Assembly (NCBI GenBank): GCA_023101485.1 | Contig: LVZB01000001.1 | Span: 1,323,399 to 1,387,398 of the forward strand | Length of the DNA stretch: 64,000 nucleotides | From: Pasteurellaceae bacterium Macca | GTDB taxonomy: Bacteria > Pseudomonadota > Gammaproteobacteria > Enterobacterales > Pasteurellaceae | Direction of reading: 5' to 3' | Part shown: piece by piece, positions 29,090-39,953 of the stretch | Numbering within the stretch: the first letter of the stretch is position 1 | Layout of the letters: the number at the start of each line of letters is the position of its first letter | The notes under the pieces: generated by a model | What the model was told of the DNA's origin: nothing | The model's input: only the letters and a program-made list of their open reading frames with translations | The model's database searches: none | Made by a program: the position numbers and the translations under genes

Positions 29090-31983
29090 ATCAACAATCG
29101 GGGATTCAAGGGGAGATCAGCGGTCAAATCAATGATCTCAACTTAAAAGGCGGTTACCTTGTCAATCAAGGTCGCCCTGAAAGTTTGAAAGTGAAAGGCA
29201 AAGTGGAATCTTCCACCCTTGAAGACAGCCACCACAAAGACGGCGGTTCGGTGGGCGGATCTATCGGCTTTAATCAACAAGGGCTTTCTGCCTTTAATAT
29301 CAGAGGCGGACGCTCTGCACAGACCCACTATGAAGCCACACAAAAATCCACCCTGTCAGGGGTAAAACCGGAGGGTGACATCAAAGGGCCAATCAATGAT
29401 GATCTCAATAAATCGAAGGAGATCAAACGTAACGACAACTACGCCAGCACTCAATTTAACTTTGAAGGGGCAGATCTCGCGCAATTAGCGAAAAAAGCCG
29501 TCGATAAAGTGAGAGAATTGAACGCCAAAGAAAACGCAACACCGGAAAAAGCCCCAAGTGAAGAACCGATTTATGCCAAAGTGGATAAATCTCCCGAAGC
29601 CTTAGCCAAAGTCAAAGCGCGTTCCGATGAAGCAGCAGCAAAATTACCGCCAAAATCAACCGCTCACGAAGTAGATGATGGGGTTGCACCGCCATTACCA
29701 CCTCGCCTAGAAACAGACAATGCGGTGGGCAGAAGTGCTACCCGCCATCAGAGTGATGCTTTACCTGCATTACCAAAAGTGGGGAAATCAAATGCTTCTG
29801 AAGAGAGTGATTACGCGGAAATTCCAGCAATAACAAATCGTAAAGCGAAAGTAGAAAGTGACTATGCAGAAATCCCAGCTGTAACAAATCGTAAAGCGAA
29901 AGTGGAAAGTGACTATGCGGAAATCCCAGCAGTTACAAATCGCAAACCACAAATCGAGAGCGATTATGCTGAAATTCCTGCAACAACAGAAAAAGCGAAG
30001 ATTGCACCAAAAGCAGAGCAAGGGAAACAAGGGGAAGAACCGATTTACGCCAAAGTGGATAAATCCCCCGAAGCCTTAGCCCGAGCAAAAGCACGTTCCG
30101 ATGAAGCGGCTGCAAAATTACCGCCAAAACCGACCGCTCACGAGGCTGATGATGAGGTCGCACCACCATTACCACCTCGCCAAGAAACGGAAAGTGCGGT
30201 GGGTAGAAGTGCTACCCGCCATCAGAATGATGCTTTACCTGCATTACCAAAAGTGGGGAAATCAAATGCTTCTGAAGAGAGTGATTATGCGGAAATTCCA
30301 GCTGTCACAAATCGTAAAGCGAAAGTGGAAAGTGACTATGCGGAGATTCCAGCCGTAACAAACCGTAAAGCGAAAGTGGAAAGTGACTATGCGGAGATTC
30401 CAGCCGTAACAAACCGTAAGGCGAAAGTGGAAAGTGACTATGCAGAAATTCCAGCAGTCACCAATCGCAAACCACAAGTCGAGAGCGATTATGCGGAAAT
30501 TCCTGCCACAACAGAGAAAGCGAAGGTTGCACCAAAAGCGGAACAAGGGAAACAAGGAGAAGAACCGATTTACGCCAAAGTGGATAAATCCCCCGAAGCC
30601 TTAGCTAAAGCCAATAAGCGTTCCGATGAAGCGGTTGCAAAATTACCGCCAAAACCGACCGCTCACGAGGCAGATGATGAGGTTGCACCGCCATTGCCAC
30701 CGAGAGGTGAGCACGCTGAATCTTCGCAACCAAGTGGGAAAAAAGTTCCCCCTGCTGTGCCACCAAAGCCAAAAGTAAAAATTGAAAATGGCATTGTTCG
30801 CCTTGATACATCGGCATCTAATCGCCCAAGTACCGAAGGCAAAGAGAAAGTGGAAAGTGACTATGCGGAGATCCCTGCCGTCACTAATCGCAAACCACAA
30901 GTTGAGAGCGATTATGCGGAAATTCCTGCCACAACAGAAAAAGCGAAAGTCGCACCAAAAGCGGAGCAAGGGAAACAAGGGGAAGAACCGATTTATGCCA
31001 AAGTGGATAAATCCCCCGAAGCATTAGCCAAAGCGAACGCACGTTCCGATGAAGCCGAAGCCCAACAAGGGGGTGTAAAATGGAATGCACCGAAAGCCCC
31101 AGAAGATGATGTGCCACCGGCTTTACCACCTCGCCCAACTCAAGGCGAAAAGGGGGAAGACAAAGGGAATACGCCGGTTTCCGATAAAGTAAAAGCCCTT
31201 GAATTGGTGGAGCAACCTCGCGGTGTGTTACAACAAGCAAAAGATGCTTTCCAGCCGTTACGGGTGAAAAAGAAAATTGATGATGTCCGCCAATCTGCCG
31301 AAGAATATGGCGGAGAAGTGACCTTTAAATATGCTCAATCCAAAGGCGAAGTCTTTAAAGAGATCATCAAACATATCGAAACGGAACACGGTGTTTGTGA
31401 ATCCACCTGTGCGCACTGGATTGCGAGTAATGCTAATAACGAAAGCCTGTGGAAATCCCTCTACAAAGACGGCGATAAAAACAACAAGCTAGATAAAGAA
31501 GCCTTTGAAACCGTCAAACAGCTTCAAACGGCATTTATTAAAAGCGGCAGTAGCGCAACCCAGCAGTTTAAACTCACGGATTCGTGGTTACAGGAACAAG
31601 GCGTTGTGCCAAAAGAGAAAAAAATTGGGGATAACCGACGCCGTGATGAAGTCGCTGGTACAGTAACCAAAGACAATATTGATGGTTTGGTGAAAGCGAT
31701 TGTCGATACCGGTAGCCAAGATTCCGCCATTAAGAAGATTTCCATCAATCTTGAAGGGGGATCACATACCGTGTCAGCCAGTGTGAAGGGCGATAAAGTG
31801 GTGTTCTTTGACCCGAACTTCGGCGAAATTGCGTTTAAGTCTAAGGCATCGTTTGAGAAGTGGATGAAAAACGCCTTCTGGCAGAAAAGTGGTTATGCCG
31901 GTAAAAAAGGTGGCAAACGCTTCTTTAACGTGGTCAATTATGAGCCGAAGGCGAAAAATGCCACCAACGAGGGGCAAAAATAA
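29086..31983 (+). CDS. FhaB/LspA-type exoprotein, C-terminal part: EPIYA/DYAEIP repeats and YopT-like protease
   Basis: This frame of about 965 codons has no native start of its own; the nominal GTG overlaps the upstream stop. It continues the hemagglutinin repeats to ~29340 (QGEISGQINDLNLKGGYLV). A Pro/Glu/Lys-rich region follows with four EPIYA motifs (29563, 30037, 30562, 30985), eleven ESDYAEIPA repeats and PPLPPR-type SH3 ligands. The last ~230 residues resemble the YopT/C58 cysteine protease: Cys in GVCESTCAHWI (31396-31398), His in GGSHTVSA (31765-31767), Asp in FFDPNFGE (31810-31812). C58 relatives include the C-terminal ends of Pasteurella and Histophilus exoproteins. Joined to the upstream frame the protein would have about 3137 residues. 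Confidence 0.9.
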   Translation: MNQQSGIQGEISGQINDLNLKGGYLVNQGRPESLKVKGKVESSTLEDSHHKDGGSVGGSIGFNQQGLSAFNIRGGRSAQTHYEATQKSTLSGVKPEGDIKGPINDDLNKSKEIKRNDNYASTQFNFEGADLAQLAKKAVDKVRELNAKENATPEKAPSEEPIYAKVDKSPEALAKVKARSDEAAAKLPPKSTAHEVDDGVAPPLPPRLETDNAVGRSATRHQSDALPALPKVGKSNASEESDYAEIPAITNRKAKVESDYAEIPAVTNRKAKVESDYAEIPAVTNRKPQIESDYAEIPATTEKAKIAPKAEQGKQGEEPIYAKVDKSPEALARAKARSDEAAAKLPPKPTAHEADDEVAPPLPPRQETESAVGRSATRHQNDALPALPKVGKSNASEESDYAEIPAVTNRKAKVESDYAEIPAVTNRKAKVESDYAEIPAVTNRKAKVESDYAEIPAVTNRKPQVESDYAEIPATTEKAKVAPKAEQGKQGEEPIYAKVDKSPEALAKANKRSDEAVAKLPPKPTAHEADDEVAPPLPPRGEHAESSQPSGKKVPPAVPPKPKVKIENGIVRLDTSASNRPSTEGKEKVESDYAEIPAVTNRKPQVESDYAEIPATTEKAKVAPKAEQGKQGEEPIYAKVDKSPEALAKANARSDEAEAQQGGVKWNAPKAPEDDVPPALPPRPTQGEKGEDKGNTPVSDKVKALELVEQPRGVLQQAKDAFQPLRVKKKIDDVRQSAEEYGGEVTFKYAQSKGEVFKEIIKHIETEHGVCESTCAHWIASNANNESLWKSLYKDGDKNNKLDKEAFETVKQLQTAFIKSGSSATQQFKLTDSWLQEQGVVPKEKKIGDNRRRDEVAGTVTKDNIDGLVKAIVDTGSQDSAIKKISINLEGGSHTVSASVKGDKVVFFDPNFGEIAFKSKASFEKWMKNAFWQKSGYAGKKGGKRFFNVVNYEPKAKNATNEGQK
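29800..29990 (+). repeat. Tandem 51-bp repeats encoding ESDYAEIPA(V/I/T)TNRKAKV, block 1
   Basis: Four successive copies of a 17-residue unit built on ESDYAEIPA, each with one Tyr in an acidic context. The last unit changes to ATTEKAK and leads into the second EPIYA motif. Confidence 0.9.
30274..30513 (+). repeat. Tandem 51-bp repeats, block 2
   Basis: Five copies of the ESDYAEIPA unit. Adjacent units are nearly identical at the DNA level, so repeat number can change by recombination or slippage in steps of 51 bp without breaking the frame. Confidence 0.9.
30850..30936 (+). repeat. Tandem 51-bp repeats, block 3
   Basis: Two copies of the ESDYAEIPA unit ahead of the fourth EPIYA motif. With blocks 1 and 2 the total is eleven units. 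Confidence 0.9.
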
Positions 31984-32014
31984 CGCCATAGTCGGCGAAG
32001 TGAGCTAAACAAGC

Positions 32015-32061
32015 GGTCGGATTTTGGGGACATTTTGCACGCCCCCAAATCCGACCTTTTT
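32015..32061 (+). terminator. Terminator of the exoprotein gene built on an uptake signal
   Basis: GGTCGGATTTTGGGG (32015-32029) pairs with CCCCCAAATCCGACC (32042-32056) with one bulged base, followed by TTTTT. The left arm is continuous with an ACAAGCGGTC uptake core. Confidence 0.9.
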
Positions 32062-32065
32062 GATA

Positions 32066-33109
32066 TTATGGCTGTGTAAGCTGAGGGCGGATAAGGTGTC
32101 TTAGGTGATCTTTTTCTTCATCCGTGAGGAAACTCGCTTGGATTGCATTTTCCACTAACTGCTTGGCTTCCTCGTGGCTTAACTGAATATGCTGAGCCAG
32201 TTGCCTAAATTCGTGCTGAATATGGGTTTGAGAAACGGTCATATTATCGGTATTGACCGTTGCCACCACGCCCTGTTGAAGATAGTGGCGTAGGGGATAA
32301 TCCTCCCAACAAGCGACGGTTTTGGTTTGTAAATTGCTACAAGGGCACATTTCAAGGGGCGTTTTTTGGCGAATAAGCTGGGCGAGGATGTGGGCATTTT
32401 CCCGTACACGGATGCCGTGACCAATACGCTTTGCCCCAAAATCTAGCGCCTGTTGGACACTTTCTGCCCCGTCTGCTTCTCCGGCATGGAGAGTAAAAGG
32501 CACGCCGAGATGGTTGGCGAGTTGGAAAATCGGTGCGAATTGTGCCGTGGGGTAGAGGGCTTCTGCACCGGCTAAATCTACCGCCACCACTCCCATTGGC
32601 TCATTTTGTGTGGCTTTTTGGGTTAAAAATTGGTGGGCAAGGCGGACGGTTTCTTCATTTTGAGATTGGTTATCCGCTCCACGCATACAGCATAGGATCA
32701 CATTGACACGGTACAATGATTGACATTTTTTGACCGCTTGTAACCCCTGTAAAACCGCTTCCACGGCTTGTTGCTGGCTCATATTTTCACGTTGATGGAG
32801 TTGCGGTGCAAAGCGAATTTCAGCATAACGTAACCCTTGTTGATCCAAGCGTTGGATAAGATCTTCCACCGCATTAGTGAGGGCTTCAGGGCGTTGAAGC
32901 AGTTGTAGCGGAATCTCAAAACTGGCTAAATATTGGTTGAGGTCAGCACAATCTGCCGGGGCAGAAATCAGGGATTTCAAGGCGGTGGGGTCTTGAGTTG
33001 GGAGCGTAATTTGTTGTTTTGCCGCCCAAGTGATCATCCATTCTGGGGTGAGTGAGCCGTCTAAATGGAGGTGTAAATCAATTAAACCATAGTGGGAAAA
33101 TCCGTGCAT
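32066..33109 (-). CDS. add: Adenosine deaminase
   Basis: This enzyme hydrolyses adenosine and deoxyadenosine to inosine forms in purine salvage. Zinc ligands and catalytic residues are visible: HLHLDGSL near the N-terminus, HAGEADGAESV with the catalytic Glu, RIGHGIRV and NTDN near residue 290. I chose ATG 33109 (MHGFSHYGLIDLHLHLDG), which has an AGGAA site upstream. The frame is open 22 codons further (to 33175), but that extension is not typical of the family. It converges on the exoprotein gene. Confidence 0.93.
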   Translation of the reverse strand: MHGFSHYGLIDLHLHLDGSLTPEWMITWAAKQQITLPTQDPTALKSLISAPADCADLNQYLASFEIPLQLLQRPEALTNAVEDLIQRLDQQGLRYAEIRFAPQLHQRENMSQQQAVEAVLQGLQAVKKCQSLYRVNVILCCMRGADNQSQNEETVRLAHQFLTQKATQNEPMGVVAVDLAGAEALYPTAQFAPIFQLANHLGVPFTLHAGEADGAESVQQALDFGAKRIGHGIRVRENAHILAQLIRQKTPLEMCPCSNLQTKTVACWEDYPLRHYLQQGVVATVNTDNMTVSQTHIQHEFRQLAQHIQLSHEEAKQLVENAIQASFLTDEEKDHLRHLIRPQLTQP

Positions 33110-33343
33110 AAAACCATTCCTAAAAAAAATTTGGCGGATTTTAGCGGAAAAGGGCGGAAAAGATAAGTGGGACAATCTTACAAATTTTTTACCAAATCTG
33201 ACCGCTTGTTTCCTAGCCGATGACGTGGAAATAGGCTATAATCCGCCCCCTTTACATTTGCCGATGAAAATTTATGGGCAAATCGATTTTCGTCTGGTGG
33301 GACTTCCCCACCATTTTCTTTTTTCAATGCTAAGATTTCTTTA

Positions 33344-35191
33344 ATGCAACATTTAGATACTCAAAAAATGCGTAATATCGCGATTATTGCGCACGTTGAC
33401 CACGGTAAAACGACCTTGGTTGATAAACTGCTTAAACTTTCCGGTACGTTAGACACTTCCCGTGGCGATACGGATGAACGTGTAATGGACAGCAACGACC
33501 TTGAAAAAGAGCGTGGTATTACCATTCTTGCGAAAAACACAGCGATTAACTGGAATGGCTACCGCATCAATATCGTGGATACCCCAGGGCATGCGGACTT
33601 CGGTGGCGAAGTAGAGCGTGTGCTTTCGATGGTTGATTCGGTGTTATTAGTGGTTGATGCCTTTGACGGCCCAATGCCACAAACCCGTTTCGTGACACAA
33701 AAAGCCTTCGCACACGGTTTAAAACCGATTGTGGTCATTAACAAAGTGGATCGCCCAGGTGCGCGCCCTGACTGGGTGGTGGATCAAGTCTTCGATCTCT
33801 TTGTGAATCTCGGTGCAACAGACGAGCAACTTGATTTCCCCATTATTTATGCCTCTGCATTAAATGGTGTTGCCGGTTTAGAGCATGAAGATCTTGCGCC
33901 AAATATGGATCCGCTTTTTGAAGCGATTGTGACTCACGTTGCGCCGCCGGATGTTGAGCTTGATGCCCCATTCCAAATGCAAATCTCGCAACTTGATTAC
34001 AGCAAATATTTAGGGGTTATCGGGATTGGACGCATCAAACGCGGTACGGTAAAACCAAATCAACCGGTCACGGTGATTGATGCCCAAGGAAAAGTGCGTA
34101 ATGGTCGTGTTGGACAAGTATTAGGTCACTTAGGCTTACAACGCTACGAAGCAAATGAAGCCTACGCCGGTGACATTATTGCCATTACCGGTTTAGGGGA
34201 GTTAAATATTTCCGATACCTTATGTGATGTGAATAATGTGGAAGCCCTTCCTGCATTAAGCGTGGATGAGCCAACCGTAACAATGTTCTTCTGTGTAAAT
34301 ACCTCGCCATTCTGTGGTCAGGAAGGTAAATTCGTCACTTCTCGCCAAATCTTAGAGCGTTTAAACAAAGAACTTGTGCATAACGTGGCATTACGCGTAG
34401 AAGAAACTGATGATTCTGATATTTTCAGCGTTTCTGGTCGTGGTGAATTGCATTTATCCGTCTTAATCGAAAACATGCGCCGTGAAGGCTATGAATTAGC
34501 GGTTTCACGCCCGAAAGTTATCTTTAAAGAGATTGACGGTCGCAAACAAGAGCCGTTTGAGCAAGTGACCATTGATATTGAAGAACAGCATCAAGGTGCG
34601 GTGATGGAAGCCCTCGGTATTCGTAAAGGCGAAGTACGGGATATGATTCCAGATGGTAAAGGTCGTACCCGTTTAGAGTACATCATTCCAAGCCGTGGCT
34701 TGATTGGTTTCCGTAATGAATTTATGACAATGACTTCCGGTACAGGCTTACTCTATTCGAGCTTCAGCCACTATGATGACGTTAAACCGGGTGAAATTGG
34801 TCAGCGTATCAACGGCGTATTGATCTCAAACGGCACAGGTAAAGCCCTCGCTTACTCCCTCTATGCACTACAAGATCGGGGTAAATTGATGATCGAACAC
34901 GGTGTTGAGATCTATGAAGGTCAAGTCATCGGTATTCACAGCCGTTCTAACGATTTAACCGTGAATCCATTAGAAGGGAAAAAACTCACCAATATGCGTG
35001 CCTCTGGTAAAGATGATGCTTTAACGCTGACCACGCCGGTGAAATTCACCCTTGAGCAAGCCTTAGAGTTTATTGATGATGATGAGCTTGTTGAAGTAAC
35101 CCCTGTTTCTGTGCGTATTCGTAAAAAATTACTCACCGAAGTAGAGCGTAAACGGGCAAACCGTACAACGTCAAGCACTAGCACTCGCTAA
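33344..35191 (+). CDS. typA: Ribosome-associated GTPase TypA/BipA
   Basis: This 615-residue translational GTPase has G1 AHVDHGKTT (~15-23), the switch I region [14 protein letters not shown]3 [12 protein letters not shown] and G4 [16 protein letters not shown]-like domains II, III and V and the BipA-specific C-terminal domain follow. TypA binds ribosomes and supports 50S assembly under stress or low temperature. The start at 33344 gives [22 protein letters not shown] nine codons in is a less likely alternative. A strong terminator follows. Confidence 0.96.
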   Translation: MQHLDTQKMRNIAIIAHVDHGKTTLVDKLLKLSGTLDTSRGDTDERVMDSNDLEKERGITILAKNTAINWNGYRINIVDTPGHADFGGEVERVLSMVDSVLLVVDAFDGPMPQTRFVTQKAFAHGLKPIVVINKVDRPGARPDWVVDQVFDLFVNLGATDEQLDFPIIYASALNGVAGLEHEDLAPNMDPLFEAIVTHVAPPDVELDAPFQMQISQLDYSKYLGVIGIGRIKRGTVKPNQPVTVIDAQGKVRNGRVGQVLGHLGLQRYEANEAYAGDIIAITGLGELNISDTLCDVNNVEALPALSVDEPTVTMFFCVNTSPFCGQEGKFVTSRQILERLNKELVHNVALRVEETDDSDIFSVSGRGELHLSVLIENMRREGYELAVSRPKVIFKEIDGRKQEPFEQVTIDIEEQHQGAVMEALGIRKGEVRDMIPDGKGRTRLEYIIPSRGLIGFRNEFMTMTSGTGLLYSSFSHYDDVKPGEIGQRINGVLISNGTGKALAYSLYALQDRGKLMIEHGVEIYEGQVIGIHSRSNDLTVNPLEGKKLTNMRASGKDDALTLTTPVKFTLEQALEFIDDDELVEVTPVSVRIRKKLLTEVERKRANRTTSSTSTR

Positions 35192-35194
35192 GTA

Positions 35195-35232
35195 AAGAAA
35201 AAGCGTTGGGTCATAGCTCAACGCTTTTTCTT
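35195..35232 (+). terminator. Terminator of typA
   Basis: AAGAAAAAGCGTTG (35195-35208) pairs perfectly with CAACGCTTTTTCTT (35219-35232); the T-rich right arm provides the exit. Confidence 0.92.
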
Positions 35233-35260
35233 AGCATAACATGTCTAGAATATAATAAAT

Positions 35261-35293
35261 AAAAAATCCACATATAAAATATGTGGATTTTTT
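35261..35293 (-). terminator. Bidirectional terminator after pyrG
   Basis: AAAAAATCCACATAT (35261-35275), loop AAA, ATATGTGGATTTTTT (35279-35293). The A/T-rich ends work on both strands; the hairpin lies 18 nt past the pyrG stop. Confidence 0.9.
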
Positions 35294-35310
35294 ATTATAT
35301 GACGCTGAAA

Positions 35311-36993
<1,683 letters not shown>

Positions 36994-37040
36994 TTAGGAC
37001 GGGAGCGTAGTTTACAGGAATTTTCGCCCCTTGCCTAATG

Positions 37041-37071
37041 AAAAATCAAAAGCGTGGGCTTGCCACGCTTT
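37041..37071 (-). terminator. Terminator after the small exported protein gene
   Basis: AAAGCGTGG (37049-37057) pairs with CCACGCTTT (37063-37071); the minus-strand exit is TGATTTTTC. An uptake core lies between it and the gene. Confidence 0.75.
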
Positions 37072-37131
37072 CCTTTACCGCTATGCCGACTATTGCTGAA
37101 CAAGCGGTCATTTTTAGACAACAATTTGCTT

Positions 37132-37647
37132 TTATTTGACGTTAACTTTTGTACCGTCTGCAAATGTAAGATTTTTTGCTGTATTTTGTGCTCCAATTGG
37201 CGAATTTAAATTACTAATTACCACACGTGCTTTTTCTGGAATTTGCGCCAGTGGAATATGTGCTTCAATAGTCACTTTTTGTTTTGGAGATAAACCATCA
37301 CCAAATCCTAAGGGAAAATCTTGGCTAAACAAGATCTCCTTTCCATAAACATAGAAACTTTCCCAATGGGCAGATTGAATTGTATGATTGCCTTTATTTT
37401 CAAGCTCATACTTAAAAACGGAAATAGGCTGATTATTCTTATCCGCCACAATACTACGCGCAACCAGTTTAATGCCGAAATTTTGGTTAAAAGCGGCAAG
37501 TGATTTATCTTGTTGATTCTGTTTTTTTGCCTTTTTTGTGGACTTTGTTGATTTCGTTGACTTAGCTGATTTTGTTTCAGCATAGACGTGATTTACACTT
37601 AACGTTAGGGGAAGTAATGCAAGAATAAGATATTTAAGAAATGACAT
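37132..37647 (-). CDS. Small exported protein of unknown function (171 aa)
   Basis: This protein starts with a clear signal peptide (SFLKYLILALLPLTLSVNHVYA, cleavage after residue 23). A low-complexity basic stretch follows (repeated S-T-K triplets, ~28-45), then a ~120-residue domain with alternating hydrophobic residues that looks beta-rich (FKYELENKGNHTIQSAHWES, PKQKVTIEAHIPL). It has no cysteines. The pattern suggests a periplasmic or surface immunoglobulin-like domain, but I do not recognise a family. It is a single gene between pyrG and dcuB with its own terminator. Confidence 0.75.
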   Translation of the reverse strand: MSFLKYLILALLPLTLSVNHVYAETKSAKSTKSTKSTKKAKKQNQQDKSLAAFNQNFGIKLVARSIVADKNNQPISVFKYELENKGNHTIQSAHWESFYVYGKEILFSQDFPLGFGDGLSPKQKVTIEAHIPLAQIPEKARVVISNLNSPIGAQNTAKNLTFADGTKVNVK

Positions 37648-37719
37648 AATTGTTCCTTTGAAGAGATAATAAGCTATTGATTGAGCGATATTAGCCCTTT
37701 AGCTCACAATTAGCAAGGA

Positions 37720-37748
37720 TAAAACCAAGCCCATAAAATGTGGGCTTG
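37720..37748 (-). terminator. Probable terminator of dcuB
   Basis: CAAGCCCA (37726-37733) pairs with TGGGCTTG (37741-37748); the minus-strand exit is GTTTTATCC. Confidence 0.65.
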
Positions 37749-37761
37749 ATAAGTAAAAGCG

Positions 37762-39096
37762 TTAAATCAACACATTGGCAAGGGCAATCCCCACACAACA
37801 CGCCGTCCCCACACCAATTAATCCCGGCACCATAAAGCTGTGGTTAAAGTAGTATTTGCCGATCTTCGTTGTCCCCGTTACGTCAAAATTGACTGTTGCA
37901 ATATCCGAAGGATAGTTCGGGATAAAGAAGTAAGCATAGGTCGCAGGCATTAAGCCCACCAATAATGGTGCTGGCAAGCCAATAGCAATCCCGACTGGGA
38001 GTAACATTTTCGCCGTGACCGCTTGGCTATTGACCACCACTGATACCGCAAACAGAGCGAAAGCGAATGTCCAAGGTTGAGCTTGAATCATCTCCGTTAC
38101 CCCAGCGCGGAAAGACGGCATCGCATGGGTAAAATAGGTATCACTCATCCACGCAATACCGAAAATCGCAATCGTTGCCACCATACCCGATTTAAACACC
38201 ACACCGTTTGGCACTTTTTTCACGTCTGTTTTCGTGGCATAAAGAATAATCCCCCCGAAGGCTAACATCACGATCTGGATAATTTTATCCATCCCCGCCA
38301 CTTTTCCGGTGTCTGCCATTACCGGTTTTAATGATGGGAACATTGCAATGCCGACAATAGTGAAAATCGCTAAAATAAAGAGATAAACCGCATGTTTCGC
38401 ACTTTGTGGTAACACTTCATTAAGAGAAGTGCTACTTGTTTCTTCAATCTGTTTGCGCCAAACGGGATCTTGCATACGGCGTTGGAATTCAGGATCATCT
38501 TGTAATTCTTTACCACGACGCAGGCTATATAAAGACATCGCCACCATACCCGTAAAGGTTGCACTAATCGTGACCGCCACAATGTTTAACAGTGTTACCC
38601 CTTCAAAACCAGGTAATTTCGTGATCTCCGTTAAATAAAACGCCACCGCCGCGGAAAGAGGGCTACCAGTAATCCCTAATTGAGAAGCCACAGAAGCAGC
38701 GGCCATTGGGCGTTCTGGGCGGATATTATTTTTTAGGGCAATATCACCGATGATCGGCATAATGGAATAAACCGAATGCCCCGTGCCAAGCATTAAGGTC
38801 ATAACATAGGTGACCAACGGGCCAAGGAGCGTGATGCGTTTTGGATTTTTACGCAAAATGCGTTCCGCGATTTGTAACATATATTTCAAACCGCCGGCGG
38901 CTTCTAAAACCGAAGCACAGGTTACTACCGCTAAAATCACAAGCATCACATTAATAGGCGCTTTAGAAAGGGGCATTTTGAGGATAAAAACTTCCACAAA
39001 TAAGCCAATACCAGACACCACGCCTAAGCCAATGCCACCAAAACGGCTTCCTGCATAGAGGAAAGCTAATAGGAGTAAAAACTCAAAATAGAGCAT
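37762..39096 (-). CDS. dcuB: Anaerobic C4-dicarboxylate transporter DcuB
   Basis: This 444-residue membrane antiporter exchanges fumarate or malate for succinate during anaerobic growth. Ten or more hydrophobic segments are visible. Motifs such as INVMLVILAVVTCASVLEAAGGL, LRKNPKRITLLGPLVTY and GTGHSVYSIMPIIGDIALKNN fit DcuB better than DcuA (the GTGH-VY-I-PII pattern). The second IS copy sits 138 nt upstream of its start codon, on the other side of its promoter region. Confidence 0.9.
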   Translation of the reverse strand: MLYFEFLLLLAFLYAGSRFGGIGLGVVSGIGLFVEVFILKMPLSKAPINVMLVILAVVTCASVLEAAGGLKYMLQIAERILRKNPKRITLLGPLVTYVMTLMLGTGHSVYSIMPIIGDIALKNNIRPERPMAAASVASQLGITGSPLSAAVAFYLTEITKLPGFEGVTLLNIVAVTISATFTGMVAMSLYSLRRGKELQDDPEFQRRMQDPVWRKQIEETSSTSLNEVLPQSAKHAVYLFILAIFTIVGIAMFPSLKPVMADTGKVAGMDKIIQIVMLAFGGIILYATKTDVKKVPNGVVFKSGMVATIAIFGIAWMSDTYFTHAMPSFRAGVTEMIQAQPWTFAFALFAVSVVVNSQAVTAKMLLPVGIAIGLPAPLLVGLMPATYAYFFIPNYPSDIATVNFDVTGTTKIGKYYFNHSFMVPGLIGVGTACCVGIALANVLI

Positions 39097-39234
39097 AAAG
39101 ACCTCACAAATAATTAAGATGCGTCATATTCTAATCAAAAAGATGCGTATTTTTGTTAAAAATTTGCGGAAATTTTATTTTGATCAATTTTTCTAATGTT
39201 TATTTTCTTCTCTTACCCATTTCAGATAAAATTT

Positions 39235-39953
39235 GGGGCTGTCCTAGATAACGACTAAAAACTCGATTTGGGTTAAGATAGTCAAATGAGAAAAAGTCGT
39301 TTAAGTCAGCACAAACAAAATAAACTTATTGAACTGTTTGTTGCAGGAGTTACAGCGAGAACTGCTGCTGAACTAGTGAATGTAAACAAGACAACTGCCG
39401 CTTACTATTTTCATCGCTTGCGATTTCTTATCTATCAAAACAGCCCACATTTGGAGATGTTTGATGGGGAAATAGAAGCCGATGAAAGCTATTTTGGTGG
39501 TACACGCAAAGGCAAGCGTGGACGTGGTGCAGCGGGTAAAACTGCGGTATTCGGGCTGTTGAAACGCAATGGCAAAGTTTATACTGTTGCCGTACCGAAC
39601 ACGCAATCCGCCACGTTGTTACCGATAATTCGAGAACAAGTTAAGCCTGATAGCATTGTTTACACGGATTTCTATCGAAGTTATGATGTACTTGATGTGA
39701 GTGAATTTAATCATTTTCGTATCAACCATAGTACGCACTTTGCAGAAAAACAAAATCACATTAACGGAATTGAGAATTTCTGGAACCAAGCAAAACGCCA
39801 TTTACGCAAATTTAATGGTATTCCCAAAGCTCATTTTGAGCTGTATTTGAAAGAATGTGAATGGCGTTTTAATCACAGTAACTTAAAGTCTCAAATTTCC
39901 TTTCTAAAACAATTAGTTAAAGATAGTTTGGTCTAGTTATCTAGGACAGCCCC
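39235..39953 (+). mobile_element. IS1016-like insertion sequence (IS1595 family), copy 2, 719 bp
   Basis: Same 18-bp ends as copy 1 (39235-39252 and 39936-39953) and the same length, but opposite orientation. The flanks differ (TAAAATTT on the left, AATTTTTT on the right), so a clean 8-bp target duplication is not seen. It has replaced the natural 3' end of gltX, whose reading frame runs into the right inverted repeat. Confidence 0.93.
39286..39936 (+). CDS. IS1595/IS1016-type transposase (copy 2)
   Basis: This intact 216-residue transposase is nearly identical to copy 1, with the same helix-turn-helix and DDE/N landmarks ([37 protein letters not shown]). Its TAG stop (39934-39936) overlaps the gltX stop on the opposite strand (39933-39935) at a CTAG palindrome. 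Confidence 0.94.
   Translation: MRKSRLSQHKQNKLIELFVAGVTARTAAELVNVNKTTAAYYFHRLRFLIYQNSPHLEMFDGEIEADESYFGGTRKGKRGRGAAGKTAVFGLLKRNGKVYTVAVPNTQSATLLPIIREQVKPDSIVYTDFYRSYDVLDVSEFNHFRINHSTHFAEKQNHINGIENFWNQAKRHLRKFNGIPKAHFELYLKECEWRFNHSNLKSQISFLKQLVKDSLV

Noticed and set aside
29788..31240. Several Cys/Phe-rich reading frames antisense to the exoprotein repeats
   Set aside because: They are shadows created by the 51-bp repeats and lack start signals.
29086..31983. Second part of the exoprotein as an independent gene starting at GTG 29086
   Set aside because: The GTG overlaps the preceding stop, has no ribosome-binding site or secretion signal, and the sequence continues the hemagglutinin repeats of the upstream frame once one G is added.
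20783..31983. Contact-dependent inhibition (CdiB-CdiA-CdiI) system
   Set aside because: The C-terminus is a YopT-like host-directed protease, there is no VENN-type boundary, and no small immunity gene follows before the terminator and convergent add.
39190..39210. FNR/CRP-type site upstream of dcuB (TTTTGATCAATTTT)
   Set aside because: The half-sites TTGAT and ATCAA overlap instead of being separated by 4 nt, so it does not match the FNR consensus.
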